The notes: generated by a model not told the origin, from the letters alone. A stretch of DNA of 13,691 nt from an uncultured Macromonas sp. (GCA_946481585.1 CAMLOF010000052.1:1-13691); one strand, 5' to 3'; shown: positions 1-6,566, counted from the first letter of the stretch. Numbers and translations are program-made.

Positions 1-803
1 GCGAAGTGTGCCTTGACACGTATGGCCATCTTCAAGCCAAAAACCGCTTTGAGCTTGCCTTCGGCCAGATGCCCGCCAGCGTTCACAGCACTTTCGAGCG
101 CGACTCCCAAGCCTTGTGTAGCGGCGTCCAGCGACATTTGGGCGCGGTCAAACCTCACGGGGAATCGGTCTGGAGCATGCAGGTTGGTGTACTTGGCGAA
201 CCAGTCAGACCACTGCACGATGCTTACATTGCTCTGGATCAACGGTACTTCCAGCAACTGTTCAACTCGCTTCAGCTGGTGTTCCTTGATGAACGCCGGG
301 CTTGCCAGTGGCACGATGGATTCCTCGAAAAGCGGCTCGACCACCAAATCACCCCATTGCGGAATCCCATATCGCAGGTCAATGTCGGCTTGGCCGAGCG
401 CAAAGTCACTGGGCGTGTGGGCCGCAGACAGGTTCAGAGAAATGTCAGGAAACGCTTTGGCGAATCGATGCAAGCGTGGCATGAGCCAAAGGCTGGCGAT
501 GCTAGGTGCTGAGTGAACGTACAGGTTGTTGCGAATGCCTTGCCGCAGATCCTCGGTAACCGTTGTGATGGCCGACAGCGCTGTGCTTACATGCAGCAGA
601 TAGTGCTCACCAGCTGGGCTCAAGCGCACGCCGTGGGCGCTTCGTTCGAACAAGCGCACGCCCAAATACGACTCAAGTTTTGCGACCTGATGGCTGATGG
701 CAGAAGCGGTGAGGTGCAACTCGGCCGCTGCCAACGCGAAACTCCGCCTTCTGGCAACGGCCTCAAACGCCTGAAGATTTGTGATCGGAGGTAGAGCGGG
801 CAT
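1..803 (-). CDS. LysR-family transcriptional regulator, GcvA-like (3' end cut by window edge)
   Basis: This reading frame starts at ATG 803-801 and runs without a stop off the left edge, so 267 residues are visible and perhaps 30 are missing at the C-terminus (family length about 300). Residues 8-67 form the winged helix-turn-helix of LysR regulators: a Leu-Gln-Ala-Phe-Glu start, an Ala-rich first helix, then SAISHQVAKLE and LGVRLFER. The following effector domain contains LWLMPRLHRF and the DIDLRYG segment typical of the GcvA/AmpR-like branch. It should be a cytoplasmic DNA-binding protein whose ligand is a small metabolite. It is divergent from the SDR-TRAP-transketolase operon across 185 nt, the usual layout for a LysR regulator of its neighbour, so it probably controls that operon. 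Only a weak purine-rich stretch (CAGGG) precedes the start. The family call is firm; the regulated target is inferred from position. Confidence 0.93.
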   Translation of the reverse strand, partial: MPALPPITNLQAFEAVARRRSFALAAAELHLTASAISHQVAKLESYLGVRLFERSAHGVRLSPAGEHYLLHVSTALSAITTVTEDLRQGIRNNLYVHSAPSIASLWLMPRLHRFAKAFPDISLNLSAAHTPSDFALGQADIDLRYGIPQWGDLVVEPLFEESIVPLASPAFIKEHQLKRVEQLLEVPLIQSNVSIVQWSDWFAKYTNLHAPDRFPVRFDRAQMSLDAATQGLGVALESAVNAGGHLAEGKLKAVFGLKMAIRVKAHF

Positions 804-822
804 AGGGGCAACCCTGCAGTTG

Positions 823-888
823 GATGAAGAACTGTCATCTTAGATTGATATTTGATCGCTTGTCATCAACCTGTTGCATCGAGAGAAT
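823..888 (+). promoter_or_regulatory. Candidate divergent operator and promoter for the SDR-TRAP-transketolase operon
   Basis: The divergent region holds inverted repeats of LysR-operator size: GATGA-N7-TCATC at 823-839 and TTGAT-N15-ATCAA at 845-869, with a second TTGAT at 852-856 that can also pair with 865-869. The heptamer TGTCATC occurs twice, at 833-839 and 861-867, exactly 28 nt apart, so on one face of the helix if a turn is about 10.5 bp is only roughly satisfied. A sigma-70-like promoter reads TTGTCA (860-865), 17 nt, GAGAAT (883-888), which puts a start near 895. The downstream dyad overlaps the -35 element, where a LysR protein could act. These matches were found by eye and short repeats arise by chance, so the element is a candidate only. 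Confidence 0.35.
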
Positions 889-899
889 TCGCCGCAGAA

Positions 900-979
900 C
901 AGGAGACAACGCATCGGACATGTCCATGCGGCGACCTTACCAATGAGGGCGGCTCCTGAATTCATTGAACCACCAGGAG
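900..979 (+). promoter_or_regulatory. Possible structured 5' leader with mutually exclusive Shine-Dalgarno pairings
   Basis: CAGGAG at 974-979 is the ribosome-binding site of the SDR gene. CTCCTG at 953-958 is its perfect complement and could form a 6-bp hairpin hiding it, with two further G-U pairs outside (951-952 with 980-981). A second CAGGAG at 900-905 can pair with the same CTCCTG and would then free the site. Between them is a 10-bp palindrome GGACATGTCC (916-925) and an 8-codon frame (ATG 920 to TGA 944-946, MSMRRPYQ). A further 7-bp complementarity joins 890-896 to 927-933. The 11-mer at 900-910 is identical to the dctP ribosome-binding region at 1760-1770. Any purine-rich Shine-Dalgarno copy will match CTCCT, so chance is a real alternative. 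Confidence 0.25.
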
Positions 980-988
980 TTTCAACAC

Positions 989-1738
989 ATGCTTCTCAAA
1001 GACAAAGTGGCCGTCATCACAGGCGGTGCCGGACTCAATGGCCTGGGTTATGCCACGGCCAGGCAGATGGCCCAGCAAGGCGCCAAGATCGTCATCCTGG
1101 ACCTTGAGCGGGCCAGCCCAGCCCAGGCCGCCGCCAGCCTCGGAGCAGGCCATCTGGGTCTTGTGGCTGATGTGACCGACAAGGCGTCGTGCGAGGCCGC
1201 TATCGCCACTGCACTGCAAACTTTCGGCCGTATCGACATCCTGGTCAACATCGCTGGTATCACGCAGCCGGTCAAGACGCTAGACATCACTGGCGCAGAC
1301 TACGACCGCATCCTTGACGTGAATCTGCGTGGCACGTTGTACATGTCTCAAGCGGTGATCCCCGCTATGCGTGCGCAGCAAAACGGCTCGATCATCTGCA
1401 TTTCATCTGTGTCGGCACAGCGCGGGGGCGGCATTTTTGGTGGTCCGCACTATTCCGCCGCCAAAGCTGGCGTACTTGGTCTCGCTCGCGCCATGGCGCG
1501 GGAATTCGGTGTTAACGGCGTGCGCGTCAACTGCATTACCCCGGGCCTGATAGAGACAGATATCACCCAAGGCAAGCTCAGCGACGAAAAGAAGGCTGAA
1601 ATTGCCGAGTCCATTCCTCTGGCCCGACTGGGGCGACCGGTCGACGTGGCTGGCGCTTGCGTGTTCCTAGCCAGCGATCTGGCAGCCTACTGCACCGGCA
1701 TCACGTTGGACGTGAACGGTGGCATGTTGATCCACTGA
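989..1738 (+). CDS. Short-chain dehydrogenase/reductase (SDR), FabG-like
   Basis: A 249-residue classical SDR, of normal length, which interconverts a hydroxyl and a carbonyl group using a nicotinamide cofactor in the cytoplasm. The Rossmann start is VAVITGG followed by AGLNGLG at residues 7-20, two residues longer between TG and GxG than the usual TGxxxGxG. Asp38 at the end of the second strand favours NAD(H) over NADP(H). NIAG (87-90), Asn112, the Ser at 139/140 and Tyr155-Lys159 (YSAAK) supply the active site, and the PG motif is at 185-186. ATG 989 is chosen because AGGAG at 975-979 lies 9 nt upstream; an in-frame TTG at 965 lies before that site. It is the first gene of the operon, 35 nt before dctP. 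A FabG name from similarity alone would mislead: the context points to oxidation of an imported hydroxy acid or polyol, substrate unknown. Confidence 0.93.
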   Translation: MLLKDKVAVITGGAGLNGLGYATARQMAQQGAKIVILDLERASPAQAAASLGAGHLGLVADVTDKASCEAAIATALQTFGRIDILVNIAGITQPVKTLDITGADYDRILDVNLRGTLYMSQAVIPAMRAQQNGSIICISSVSAQRGGGIFGGPHYSAAKAGVLGLARAMAREFGVNGVRVNCITPGLIETDITQGKLSDEKKAEIAESIPLARLGRPVDVAGACVFLASDLAAYCTGITLDVNGGMLIH

Positions 1739-1773
1739 TTTCTTATTCACTCGTCAACCCAGGAGACAACACC

Positions 1774-2757
1774 ATGAAACGCAAGACATTCAATCAAACA
1801 TTGCTCGTCGCAGCATTCGTCTCGGCTTTGCCGCTGGCTGCACAGGCGCAAGCCGTGAAGCTCACGCTGGGCCATGGCGCAGCGCCAGGCAACCCGCGTC
1901 ACGAGGCATCGGTCAAATTTGCCGAAGTGCTCAAAGCCAAAACGGGTGGGCGCATCGAGGTGCAGGTTGCGCCTTCGGCCCAACTGGGCGATGACGCAGC
2001 CATGGTGACAGCCGTGCGCACCGGTGCGCTCGACATGACCGCCAACTCGCAGGGTGCGGTTTCCGCCGCAGTACCGGAGTACGCGGCCTTCGGTATGCCC
2101 TTCATGTTTTCTTCTCCGGCACAAGCCTTCAAATTGCTGGACGGCCCGCTGGGTCAGGAACTGGCACAGAAGACGGCCGACAAGGGCATGATCCTTTTGG
2201 GAACCTGGGACAACGGCATCCGCCAGATGACCAACAGCAAGCGCCCGATTGGCAAGGTCGAAGACATGAAGGGCCTGAAGATGCGTGTGCCGCCTGACGC
2301 CACGCTGGTGGACATCATGCAAGCACTGGGCGCCGAAGCGCAGCAGATCAAGTTCGCTGAACTGTATGTGGCGCTGCAGCAGGGCGTGGTCGATGGCCAA
2401 GAGAACCCGTTGGTCAACATCCATGCCAGCAAGCTGTATGAGGTGCAAAAACACCTGGCACTGACCAACCATCAGTTCCAGATGACGCCCTTGTTGATGA
2501 GCAAGCGTACCTGGGACCGCCTGTCTGATGCGGACAAAAAGGCTGTGCAGGAGGCCGCCGCCGAGGCCACCGCACTGCAACGCAAGCTCTCCGCTGACGC
2601 CGACGCCAAGCTGCTCGATGACCTCAAGGCAAAGGGCGTGCAGGTGACCACTGTCGACAAAGCAGCGTTTGCCAAAGCTACTGCAGCGGTGGACGACAAA
2701 TGGCTGGCCACACCTATCGGCCCGTACCTCAAGAAGGTCATTGCCGCAGCGCGCTGA
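1774..2757 (+). CDS. dctP: TRAP transporter substrate-binding protein, DctP family
   Basis: A 327-residue periplasmic solute-binding protein that captures the substrate for the DctQM permease encoded next. Residues 1-25/27 are a signal peptide: MKRK, a hydrophobic core, then Ala-rich AQAQA cleavage choices. The mature part shows the DctP fold: LTLGHG near the start, the QLGDDAAMV segment (70-78), Arg150 in NGIRQMTN, MRVP with Arg171, and GVVDGQENP (204-212). One of the conserved arginines in this family salt-bridges the substrate carboxylate, so an organic acid or sugar acid is expected. ATG 1774 is chosen because AGGAG at 1761-1765 is 8 nt upstream and the signal peptide starts here; the open frame extends further back to 1657 inside the SDR gene. 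A strong hairpin follows the stop. The specific substrate cannot be read from the sequence. Confidence 0.95.
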   Translation: MKRKTFNQTLLVAAFVSALPLAAQAQAVKLTLGHGAAPGNPRHEASVKFAEVLKAKTGGRIEVQVAPSAQLGDDAAMVTAVRTGALDMTANSQGAVSAAVPEYAAFGMPFMFSSPAQAFKLLDGPLGQELAQKTADKGMILLGTWDNGIRQMTNSKRPIGKVEDMKGLKMRVPPDATLVDIMQALGAEAQQIKFAELYVALQQGVVDGQENPLVNIHASKLYEVQKHLALTNHQFQMTPLLMSKRTWDRLSDADKKAVQEAAAEATALQRKLSADADAKLLDDLKAKGVQVTTVDKAAFAKATAAVDDKWLATPIGPYLKKVIAAAR

Positions 2758-2783
2758 TTCAGAACAGCGATTTTTCTGGCAGT

Positions 2784-2811
2784 GGCTGCGTGGGCAGGAG
2801 CTCGCGCAGCC
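2784..2811 (+). promoter_or_regulatory. Intercistronic hairpin between dctP and dctQ
   Basis: The transcript can form a 12-bp stem with a four-base AGGA loop (2796-2799). The outer seven pairs, GGCTGCG (2784-2790) with CGCAGCC (2805-2811), are perfect; the inner five include two G-U pairs (2791/2804 and 2793/2802). The stem ends one base before the AAGGAG ribosome-binding site of dctQ (2813-2818). A T-rich run (2771-2775) lies upstream rather than downstream, so it is not a standard intrinsic terminator. Its likely roles are protecting the 3' end of dctP mRNA or lowering dctQ translation, which would give more binding protein than permease. Confidence 0.55.
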
Positions 2812-2825
2812 CAAGGAGTTGACAG

Positions 2826-3341
2826 ATGAACTTTATTGAGCGGGCCGTTGTCGGCTTGTGTCGCCTGATGCTGTGGATCAGCACGGCCATCATCTTCGTG
2901 ATCCTGGTGGTCAATACTGTGCTCCGCTACGCCACCGGCAGCAGCCTGCAATGGGCCAATGAAGTGCCTGAGCTGCTCTTCCCCTGGTTGGTCATGTCGG
3001 GCGTGGTACTTGCCGCCGCACATGGTGCACACATCACCACCAGCTTTCTCATGGATGCGGTACCTGCCTCTTTGCGCCGGTGGATCGCCATCGGCACATG
3101 GTTTGTCGTTGCGGGGCTGTACGGCACGTTGGCCTGGGCGACCTTCCAGATGCTGGAGATCGTTCACGATGAGAAGTCCCCCATCCTGCAAATACCCGGC
3201 TCGCTCACCTACGGTTGTGTGATGACTGGCTTGTTGATGCTGGGCCTGCTAGCGCTGAAGTCCGCCTGGAACGCCTGGCAGGCACCCCCTGTGGAACATC
3301 CGCAAGGTGAAGAAACCGCAGTGCCTGAAGCGCACTGGTAA
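2826..3341 (+). CDS. dctQ: TRAP transporter small permease subunit, DctQ family
   Basis: A 171-residue inner-membrane protein that pairs with DctM to form the sodium- or proton-driven TRAP permease. Four hydrophobic segments lie at about 11-33, 47-68, 85-108 and 125-147, the normal DctQ topology. The family pattern NTVLRYATGSSLQWANEVPE (29-48) is present, with the acidic Glu-Val-Pro-Glu at the second helix and an LFPWLVMSGVVLAA stretch after it. The C-terminal tail of about 25 residues is hydrophilic and acidic. AAGGAG at 2813-2818 precedes ATG 2826 by 7 nt. The gene lies 68 nt after dctP, with a hairpin between, and 27 nt before dctM. Confidence 0.93.
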   Translation: MNFIERAVVGLCRLMLWISTAIIFVILVVNTVLRYATGSSLQWANEVPELLFPWLVMSGVVLAAAHGAHITTSFLMDAVPASLRRWIAIGTWFVVAGLYGTLAWATFQMLEIVHDEKSPILQIPGSLTYGCVMTGLLMLGLLALKSAWNAWQAPPVEHPQGEETAVPEAHW

Positions 3342-3368
3342 GTCGCCACGCACGCAAAGGAACGCACC

Positions 3369-4628
3369 ATGAGCGCACTGATTCTTTTCGTATTTCTCGG
3401 GGCGGCCGTGTTGGCCATGCCTATTGCCCACGCCTTGCTGGTCGCCGCCATGGCCGCTGCCGCCGCATCCGATCGCGTCCCGCTGGATCTGCTTGTTCAG
3501 CAGATGGTGGCGCAAGTGCAGAGTTTTCCGCTGATCGCGATCCCGTTCTTCATGCTGACGGGCTCGCTGATGATGGGTGGCCGCCTCGGCGCCGCTTTGG
3601 TTGGCGTGCTGTCAACACTGATCGGCCGTTTTCATGGTGGCCCGGCACAAGTGGGCGTGCTTTCGTCCACGCTGTTCGGTGGCGTTTCGGGCTCAGCAGT
3701 CGCTGACGCCTCGGCCATCGGATCGCTGCTGATTCCTTGGCACAAACGCCTGGGTTACCCGCCCGCTTTCTCGGCCGCCACGCTGGCAGCAGCAGCGACT
3801 ATCGACATCCTGATTCCGCCGTCGATCCCAATGATCTTGTTTGCTTTGACGGCCAATGCCTCCATTGCAGCGTTGTTCGTGGCTGGCATCCTGCCGGGCA
3901 TCCTGATGTGCGGTGGCTTCATGTTCATGTGTTGGTGGGTTGGTCGTCGTCGCAACTTCCCGCGCGACACCACGCCTATCGACTGGACCGCGTTTCGCAC
4001 CCACTTGCTGTATGCCTCACCAGCGTTGGTCTTGCCGGTGCTCATCGTGGTGTTCCTCCGCTTTGGCATTGCCACGCCCACCGAAGTGGCGGTGTTGTCA
4101 ACTTTGTATGCGGCGGTGGTGTCTGTGGTGGTCTATCGCGACCTCTCGCTCAAGCGCCTTAATGATGCAGTAGTGCACGCCGGGCTGGCCACAGGTGTCG
4201 TATTGCTGGTGATCATGGCCTCGGCGGCGATTGGCTGGCTGCTGACGTACGACCAGATGCCCAGTGGGGTTGCCAACTGGATCACGCTGAACATTGAGCA
4301 GGACTGGATAGTCATTCTCATCATGAACCTGCTGATGCTGTTTATTGGCATGTTCATTGACCTGCCCGCTGCTGTGCTGCTTCTGACCCCCGTGTTCTTG
4401 CCGCTGGCCGAAAGCATAGGAATGGACCCCGTGCAGCTCGGGATCATGATGGTCGTGAACCTGGCGGTTGGCCTGTACACACCCCCAGTGGGCACCACTC
4501 TGTTCATCACGAGCGCGCTGGCGAAGGTCAAGGTCGGGCAAACCGTACGCGAATTGGGGCCCTTCTACTTCGTGGCATTCCTTGTGCTCGCCCTGGTGTC
4601 TTACGTGCCGGCTTCCATCCTGCGCTGA
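3369..4628 (+). CDS. dctM: TRAP transporter large permease subunit, DctM family
   Basis: A 419-residue inner-membrane protein with about a dozen hydrophobic segments, the transport subunit of the TRAP system and of normal family length. Family landmarks are IPFFMLTGSLMMGG (about 58-71), GGVSGSAVADASAIGS in the first half, IPPSIPMI, the FIGMFIDLPAAVLLLTPVFLPL segment in the second half, and NLAVGLYTPPVGTTLF near the C-terminus. It moves the substrate released by DctP across the membrane with a co-transported ion. AAAGGA at 3358-3363 sits just ahead of ATG 3369. After the stop comes an 82-nt gap with a GC-rich hairpin before the transketolase genes. Confidence 0.95.
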   Translation: MSALILFVFLGAAVLAMPIAHALLVAAMAAAAASDRVPLDLLVQQMVAQVQSFPLIAIPFFMLTGSLMMGGRLGAALVGVLSTLIGRFHGGPAQVGVLSSTLFGGVSGSAVADASAIGSLLIPWHKRLGYPPAFSAATLAAAATIDILIPPSIPMILFALTANASIAALFVAGILPGILMCGGFMFMCWWVGRRRNFPRDTTPIDWTAFRTHLLYASPALVLPVLIVVFLRFGIATPTEVAVLSTLYAAVVSVVVYRDLSLKRLNDAVVHAGLATGVVLLVIMASAAIGWLLTYDQMPSGVANWITLNIEQDWIVILIMNLLMLFIGMFIDLPAAVLLLTPVFLPLAESIGMDPVQLGIMMVVNLAVGLYTPPVGTTLFITSALAKVKVGQTVRELGPFYFVAFLVLALVSYVPASILR

Positions 4629-4652
4629 CTCTCCATTTCACTCATCCCGGAT

Positions 4653-4673
4653 CGGCCTGCTCGCGGCAGGCCG
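4653..4673 (+). promoter_or_regulatory. GC-rich hairpin between dctM and the transketolase genes
   Basis: CGGCCTGC (4653-4660) and GCAGGCCG (4666-4673) form a perfect 8-bp stem with a five-base loop (4661-4665). Extra C-G pairs (4646-4648 with 4676-4678) could lengthen it across an internal loop. No T-run follows (the next bases are CGGGGCAACTC), so efficient intrinsic termination is unlikely. It may instead mark an mRNA processing or stability boundary, or a partial attenuator, in the middle of the operon. Confidence 0.45.
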
Positions 4674-4710
4674 CGGGGCAACTCTTACCTCATAACCCGA
4701 AGGAAACCCC

Positions 4711-5559
4711 ATGACGACCAATTCCGACACTCTGGCGGCCTTGGCCCGGTGCGCTTACCGCATCCGCCGCTACGCACTGCGCATGGGCGAAGTGCAAGGG
4801 CAAGGCTACATCGGACAAGCGCTGGGTTGGGCCGATGTGCTTGCCGTGGCCTATGGTCATGCGCTGAACCTCCGTCCAGATGAACCCGAATGGGAGGGCC
4901 GTGACCGCTTTCTGCTCTCACATGGCCATTACGCGATTGCGCATTACGCCGCACTGATCGAAGCCAAGATCATTCCCGAAGAGGAGTTGGAGACTTACGG
5001 GAGCGACGACAGCCGCCTTCCGATGTCTGGCATGGCAACTTACACGCCTGGAATGGAAATTTCCGGCGGTTCGTTGGGGCAGGGGTTGATCATTGGCGTG
5101 GGTATGGCGCTGGGACTCAAGCAAAAGCGCAACCCTGCTTTTGTTTACAACAGCATGAGCGACGGCGAACTGGACGAGGGCTCAACCTGGGAGGCCGCGA
5201 TGTCTGCCGCGCACCACCGGTTGGACAACCTGATCTGCCTGGTGGACATCAACAACCAGCAAGCCGACGGTCCCTCAGGCAAGGTTCTGGGTTTCGAGCC
5301 ACTGGCTGACAAATGGGCCGCTTTCGGGTGGCATGTACAGCGTGTGGATGGGAACCATCTGCCAGCGGTTCTGAGAGCATTTGAAACTGCTCGAAAAGTA
5401 CCTGATGCCAAACCTCGCGTCATTCTGTTCGACACGCTCATGGGCAAAGGCGTGCCATTCCTAGAGACGCGCGACAAAAACCACTTCATCCGTGTTGACC
5501 CGCCCGAGTGGCAACAGGCCCTCGCCATCCTCGATCAAAACCAGCCTGAAGGAGCCTGA
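4711..5559 (+). CDS. Transketolase-like enzyme, N-terminal (ThDP-binding) subunit, divergent active site
   Basis: A 282-residue protein equal to the N-terminal half of transketolase, the part that binds thiamine diphosphate and Mg2+; it should work with the product of the next gene. The ThDP motif is seen as SDGE (150-153, usually GDG), then DNLICLVDINN with Asn181-Asn182. DRFLLSHGHY keeps the His73 matching the usual S-N-G-H histidine, and GSLGQG (120-125) is normal. Two usual active-site histidines look replaced: SGHPG/GHIGG becomes GYIGQ (Tyr33), and the GHP(D/E) segment becomes GMATY (Met108), slightly shortened. Near the C-terminus NHF (His258) stands where WHG or VHG is common. AAGGA (4700-4704) precedes ATG 4711. 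Naming it plain transketolase risks a wrong substrate; residue equivalences are from memory. Confidence 0.9.
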   Translation: MTTNSDTLAALARCAYRIRRYALRMGEVQGQGYIGQALGWADVLAVAYGHALNLRPDEPEWEGRDRFLLSHGHYAIAHYAALIEAKIIPEEELETYGSDDSRLPMSGMATYTPGMEISGGSLGQGLIIGVGMALGLKQKRNPAFVYNSMSDGELDEGSTWEAAMSAAHHRLDNLICLVDINNQQADGPSGKVLGFEPLADKWAAFGWHVQRVDGNHLPAVLRAFETARKVPDAKPRVILFDTLMGKGVPFLETRDKNHFIRVDPPEWQQALAILDQNQPEGA

Positions 5560-5561
5560 AC

Positions 5562-6566
5562 ATGAACACCGTTGCTGAAAAAAAGCCCCGCCTGACCACC
5601 TCGGCCATGATTGCCTCTATCGCAGGCGAAGGTCAGCGTGTAAAAGCCGCACCCTTTGGCAAGGCGCTGGTGGAACTGGCCGCTAATCGTCCAGAGATCG
5701 TGGGGATGACCGCAGACCTGGCCAAGTACACCGACCTGCACCTGTTCGCGCAAGCCTACCCGGACCGCTTCCACCAAATGGGCATGGCCGAGCAACTGCT
5801 CATGGGTGCGGCTGGCGGTATGGCCAAGGAAGGTTTGATTCCATTTGCCACCACCTATGCAGTGTTTGGCACGCGCCGAGCCTATGACTTCATTCACCAG
5901 GTGATCGCGGAAGAGAACCTGAACGTGAAGATGTGTTGCGCCCTGCCGGGCCTGACCACCGGCTACGGCCCTAGCCACCAAGCCACTGAAGACCTGGCCA
6001 TGATGCGCGGCGTGCCAGGACTGACCATCGTCGATCCCTGCGACGCACTGGACATCGAGCAGGCCGTCCCACAGATCGCTGACCATCAAGGCCCCGTATA
6101 CATGCGATTGTTGCGTGGAAACGTGCCTTTGGTGCTTGACGAATACGACTACAAGTTTGAACTTGGCAAGGCCAAGCGCTTGGTAGACGGCAACGATGTA
6201 CTCATCATCTCCAGCGGCTTCATGACAATGAGAGCGCTAGAGGTAGTCAAGACCCTGCAAGCCGACAACATCAGCACGGCAGTGTTGCACTGTCCAACCA
6301 TCAAACCGCTGGACGAGGCCACCATCCTGTCCGAAGTGGGGGCCAAGCCGCGTCTCGTGGTTGTGGCTGAGAACCATTCAGTGGTTGGTGGACTTGGAGA
6401 GGCTGTGGCCAGCGTGCTTCTGCAAAACGGTGTTCAGCCCTCTCGCTTCCGTCTGGCGGGTTTGCCAGATGCCTTCCTGGATGCAGGTGCACTGCCCACG
6501 CTGCACGATCGTTACGGCATCAGCACCGAGGCCCTGTCGAAACGCATCAAGGGCTGGTTGGCCTGA
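5562..6566 (+). CDS. Transketolase-like enzyme, C-terminal (pyrimidine-binding) subunit, divergent substrate site
   Basis: A 334-residue protein matching the central and C-terminal domains of transketolase. It begins 2 nt after the stop of the N-terminal subunit, with AAGGAG at 5549-5554, so the two are surely co-translated and form one enzyme. The catalytic Glu77 in GMAEQ, which activates ThDP, is kept, as are FATTYAVFGTRRAYD (95-109), His139 in SHQ and the C-terminal TIKPLD and ENHSVVGGLG (270-279). Positions that bind the sugar phosphate and acceptor hydroxyls look changed: T-R-E-A-Y-G becomes KAAPFG (Ala29 for Arg), the THAGL histidine becomes Leu128, and GEDG becomes GYG, losing the Asp. 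The chemistry should still be ThDP-dependent two-carbon transfer or decarboxylation, but with an atypical substrate, probably not phosphorylated. A 1-deoxyxylulose-type or acyloin-forming reaction is an alternative. Confidence 0.9.
   Translation: MNTVAEKKPRLTTSAMIASIAGEGQRVKAAPFGKALVELAANRPEIVGMTADLAKYTDLHLFAQAYPDRFHQMGMAEQLLMGAAGGMAKEGLIPFATTYAVFGTRRAYDFIHQVIAEENLNVKMCCALPGLTTGYGPSHQATEDLAMMRGVPGLTIVDPCDALDIEQAVPQIADHQGPVYMRLLRGNVPLVLDEYDYKFELGKAKRLVDGNDVLIISSGFMTMRALEVVKTLQADNISTAVLHCPTIKPLDEATILSEVGAKPRLVVVAENHSVVGGLGEAVASVLLQNGVQPSRFRLAGLPDAFLDAGALPTLHDRYGISTEALSKRIKGWLA

Noticed and set aside
6..794. Several plus-strand frames of 60-168 codons at the left edge.
   Set aside because: The minus strand carries a continuous LysR-family frame here with a full helix-turn-helix; the plus-strand frames are its shadows.
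920..946. A separate leader-peptide gene MSMRRPYQ.
   Set aside because: The nearest AGGAG (901-905) is 14 nt away, too far for good initiation, and the frame has no run of regulatory codons. It is kept only as part of the possible leader structure.
965..988. A TTG start adding eight residues to the SDR.
   Set aside because: It lies upstream of the AGGAG site at 975-979, which is well placed for ATG 989, where the conserved SDR N-terminus begins.
1657..1773. An upstream extension of dctP into the SDR gene.
   Set aside because: The signal peptide begins at ATG 1774 directly after an AGGAG site, and the extension would overlap the SDR C-terminus in another frame.
1747..2814. A 355-codon minus-strand frame opposite dctP.
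   Set aside because: It is the antisense of a clear DctP gene with signal peptide and family motifs, and is Cys/His-rich with no domain.
4653..4673. An intrinsic terminator between dctM and the transketolase genes.
   Set aside because: The stem is strong but a GGGGCAACTC stretch follows it in place of a T-run.
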